DNA of 56,592 bases from an uncultured Clostridia bacterium (GTDB lineage Bacteria > Bacillota > Clostridia > TANB77 > CAG-508): the NCBI GenBank assembly GCA_947628215.1, contig CANQYZ010000011.1, positions 1-56,592 on the forward strand. The letters are read 5' to 3'. Under the pieces are notes generated by a model. The model did not search any database. It was not told the DNA's origin and was given only the letters and a program-made list of their open reading frames with translations. Positions within the stretch are counted from its first letter, which is position 1. Every line of letters starts with the position of its first letter. Of the stretch, positions 53,467 to 56,592 are shown piece by piece. A program made the translations under genes and the position numbers.

Positions 53467-56400
53467 ATGTCAGATTTTGTTCATTTGCATGTCCATAGTG
53501 AATATAGTTTGCTAGATGGAATGAGTAGAATTAAAGATTTGCCTAAAAGAGCAAAAGAACTTGGTATGAAAGCAATTGCTCTTACTGACCATGGTGTAAT
53601 GTATGGTGCAGTAGAATTTTACAAAGAATGTAAGAAAAATGATATTAAGCCAATTATTGGGTGTGAAGTATATGTTGCAAGAAGAACAAGATTTGATAAA
53701 GAAGCTTCTGTAGATTCAGGATACAATCACTTGATATTACTTGTAAAAAATAAAACAGGATATCAAAATTTAATAAAACTTGTGTCACTATCTTTTACAG
53801 AAGGATTTTATTATAAACCAAGAATTGATAAAGAAATATTAGAAAAATATAGTGAGGGATTAGTATGTCTTAGTGCTTGCTTAGCAGGTGAAGTTCCAGG
53901 ACTTATTATGCAAGGAGACATGGAAAAGGCAAAAGAAGCAGCACTTTGGTATAAAAAGATATTTAAAGATGATTATTATATAGAGATTCAAAATAATGGA
54001 CTAAGAGAGCAAGTTTTAGCAAATCAAAAACTAATAGAACTTGCAAAAGAACTAGATATTCCACTTGTCCGGAACTAATGATGCACATTATCTAAAAAAA
54101 GAGGATAGCTATAATCATGAAGTATTACTTTGCATACAAACTGGAAAAAAGATGTCTGATGAAGACAGAATGAAATTTGAAACAGATGAGTTTTATATAA
54201 AATCAATAGAAGAAATGTCAGATTATTTTTCAAACATTCCAGAAGCAGTAGAAAACACAGTAAAGATTGCAGAAAAATGTAATTATGACTTTGAATTTGG
54301 TGTTACAAAACTTCCAAATTATGATGTGCCACCAGAATTTAAAACACATACAGAATATTTTAGAAAATTATGTTACGATGGATTTAAAAATAGATATGGA
54401 GAAAATCCATCTCAAGAACTAAAAGATAGACTTGAATATGAATTATCTATAATTGAAAAAATGGGATATGTAGATTATTTCTTAATTGTATGGGATTTCA
54501 TAAATTATGCTAAAAGTCAAGGAATACCAGTAGGACCAGGACGTGGATCTGGAGCAGGTTCAATGGCTGCTTATTCAATTGGAATAACTGATATAGACCC
54601 TATAAAATATAATTTAATTTTTGAAAGATTTTTAAATCCTGAAAGAATTAGTATGCCTGATTTTGATATAGACTTTTGTTATGAAAGAAGACAAGAAGTT
54701 ATAGATTATGTTGGAAGAAAATATGGACAAGACCATGTATCTCAAATTATAACATTTGGCACTATGGCAGCAAGAATGGTAATAAGAGATGTAGGAAGAG
54801 TTTTAGATTTCCCATATAGTGAAACAGATAAACTTGCAAAAATGATTCCAATGGAAGTACATATTACAATTCAAAAAGCATTAGAACAAAATAGAGAACT
54901 TAAAGAATGGTATGATCAAGATCAAAATGTAAAACAATTAATAGATATTGCAATGGCTTTAGAAGGCCTACCAAGACAAGCATCAACACATGCTTGTGGA
55001 GTTGTTATTACTAAAAATCCTGTAGATACTTATGTACCACTTTATTTAAATGATGGAAATGTATCTACACAATATACAATGACACTTTTAGAAGAACTTG
55101 GACTTCTAAAGATGGACTTTTTAGGACTTAGAACTTTAACAGTAATTTCTGATTGTATAAAGCTTGTTAAACAAACAAGAGGAATAGATGTCGAGTTTGA
55201 CAAAAATATGGATGATAAAAATGTCTATAAGCAATGGGGAGAAGGAAATACTATTGGAATATTCCAGTTTGAAAGTGCTGGTATGACAAACTTTATGAAA
55301 GATTTAAAACCAGATTGCCTAGAAGATATTATTGCTGGTGTATCTTTATATAGACCAGGTCCTATGGATCAGATTCCAAGGTATGTAAAGGGAAAACAAA
55401 ATCCAGGGCATAATGAATATACTCATCCTTCTTTAGAGCCAATATTAAATGTAACTTATGGATGTATGGTATACCAAGAGCAAGTTATGCAAATAGTAAG
55501 AGATTTAGCAGGATATTCTCTTGGAAGAGCAGATTTAGTAAGAAGAGCAATGGGAAAGAAAAAACTAGATGTAATGGCAAAAGAAAGAGAATATTTTATT
55601 CATGGTCAAGTAGATGAAGATGGAAATATTATAGTTCCAGGATGTATAAGAAATGGGATAGATGAAGAATCTGCAAATAAAATATTTGATGAAATGGCTG
55701 AATTTGCAAAATATGCTTTTAACAAATCACATGCTGCAGCATATTCAGTAGTATCTTATAGAACTGCATATTTAAAATATTATTATACAGAAGAATTTAT
55801 GGCTGCAACTTTAAATAGCTTTTTAGGAAACCTAGATAAAGTTCCAGTTTATATAGATGAATGCAGAAGATTAAATATAGAAATATTAAAACCAAATATA
55901 AATAAAAGTTTTACAAAATTTACAGTTCAAGATGGAAAAATAAGATTTGGACTTGGAAGTATAAAAAATGTTGGTGTTGCTGCTGTAGATAATATTGTAA
56001 AAGAAAGAGAAAAAAACGGAGACTATAAGAGTTTTACTGATTTTTGTGAACGTATACAAAATGAAAATATAAATAAAAAATGTATAGAATGTTTAATAAA
56101 AGCTGGTTGCTTTGATGATATGGGACAAACGAGAAATACTCTTTTAGCATCTTTTGAAGGTATATTAGACACAATAAATAATAAAAATAGAAATTCTTTA
56201 GAAAATCAAGTTACAATGTTTGACATAGTTTCAGATGAAAAAGCAAATGATATAAAGTATAGTTATACTGTACTAGAAGAATTAGATAAAAAAGAATTAT
56301 TATCACAAGAAAAAGAAATGCTTGGAATATATATTTCAGGACATCCATTAGATAATTATAGAGATGCAATAAAGAAAAGTACTAATATAGACTCTCTTCA

Positions 56401-56592
56401 GATGAAAAAAATAATGGATGATATTAGTGAAAATGGAAAATCATTATATCAAGATGGACAAAGTGTAAGATATGCAGGAACAATAACTTCTATTAAAAAG
56501 AAATATACTAAGAAAAATACAATAATGGCATTTATTACAGTTGAAGATTTATATGGTAGTACAGAGATTATTGTATTTGATAGCGTTTATTC
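53467..56592 (+). CDS. dnaE: DNA polymerase III alpha subunit, one +1 CGG shift (runs off the window)
   Basis: The replicative polymerase alpha subunit, partial: about 1,041 codons are visible and the 3' end is outside. The N-terminal PHP domain reads FVHLHVHSEYSLLDGMSRIKDL. Skipping C at 54070 joins LDIPLV-GTNDAHYL, the last PHP motif; the new frame stays open from 54071 to the window end. The polymerase catalytic motif GPGRGSGAGSMAAY, the MPDFDIDFCYERR Asp pair and the FNKSHAAAYSVVSYRTAYLK motif are all in the new frame, so almost the whole of this essential enzyme depends on the shift. An OB-fold begins at the window end. Confidence 0.97.
54070..54072 (+). other. CGG +1 recoding site 9 (dnaE codon 202)
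   Basis: GTC CGG AAC TAA in frame zero gives a stop after one more codon. GTC (C) GGA ACT AAT GAT GCA CAT gives the conserved V-GTNDAH. A failed shift would cost more than 80 percent of the replicative polymerase. Confidence 0.95.

Noticed and set aside
15405..54072. Sequencing or assembly error that inserts C
   Set aside because: The extra base is always placed before a Gly codon in phase, on both strands, and not in homopolymers of the kind that usually cause indels. Identical CGGA and CCGGA strings out of phase are error-free. Reads would settle it; I cannot see them.
15405..54072. CGG reassigned to another amino acid, as in Anaerococcus or Peptacetobacter
   Set aside because: A changed meaning would leave the frame intact. 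Here the frame after CGG is wrong in every case unless one base is skipped.

Overview
The window is a piece of a very AT-rich, Gram-positive, anaerobic Clostridia-type chromosome. A pyruvate formate-lyase with its activase, a four-subunit 2-oxoacid:ferredoxin oxidoreductase and a 2[4Fe-4S] ferredoxin point to anaerobic life. Spo0A points to the endospore-forming lineage. Sortase, LPXTG-like anchors and an LCP cell-wall ligase point to a monoderm wall. It opens with the 3' end of a 23S rRNA and a 5S rRNA; I see no tRNA and no CRISPR.

Layout: rRNA and two tandem paralogues of unknown function (1-3.8 kb); flavin reductase, sensor kinase, signal peptidase, holB and ricT (3.8-9.3 kb); ferredoxin facing a leftward porCDAB operon (9.4-13.5 kb); minD-minE-rodA and dus (13.7-17.4 kb); a small-gene region with an orphan MazF, LCP, LemA and DUF3137 (17.5-23 kb); WG-repeat protein, PLP lyase, MATE, nucleosidase, flavoprotein, YigZ and spo0A (23-31 kb); a type I toxin-antitoxin-like locus (31.3-31.65 kb); a GC-richer cassette, Big_2 surface protein, mfd, rRNA methyltransferase and DUF4364 (31.8-38.8 kb); a sortase plus pilin-like substrate flanked by two more GC-richer cassettes (39-42.6 kb); pflBA (42.7-45.8 kb); cdaA, HAD and AraC genes (46-49 kb); a HerA-like ATPase pair, truA, rqcP, a small RNA and the first 1,041 codons of dnaE (49-56.6 kb).

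The main discovery concerns decoding. Six conserved genes (rodA, dus, an MTA/SAH nucleosidase-like gene, mfd, pflB, dnaE) look broken in the standard code. All nine breaks are the same event: an in-frame CGG codon where one C must be skipped so that the following GGA or GGC is read as a conserved glycine. I scanned both strands by eye. In the AT-rich genes every in-frame CGG is such a +1 shift (9 of 9) and none is read as arginine, while CGG in the other two phases is common and never breaks a frame. rodA, dus and mfd each need two shifts. This suggests a genome-wide recoding in which CGG is unassigned as arginine and CGGN is decoded as glycine, for example by a tRNA-Gly with an expanded anticodon. 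The only in-frame CGGs that do not fit lie in two GC-richer, probably foreign, cassettes. No gene in the window ends in TGA.

Other leads are a convergent sRNA/short hydrophobic peptide locus, a second sRNA of the same architecture, three GC-richer monocistronic cassettes (one abutting a pilin-like gene cut off at its LPVTG motif), a MinE with a long acidic tail, and a repeat-containing paralogue family beside the rRNA operon.
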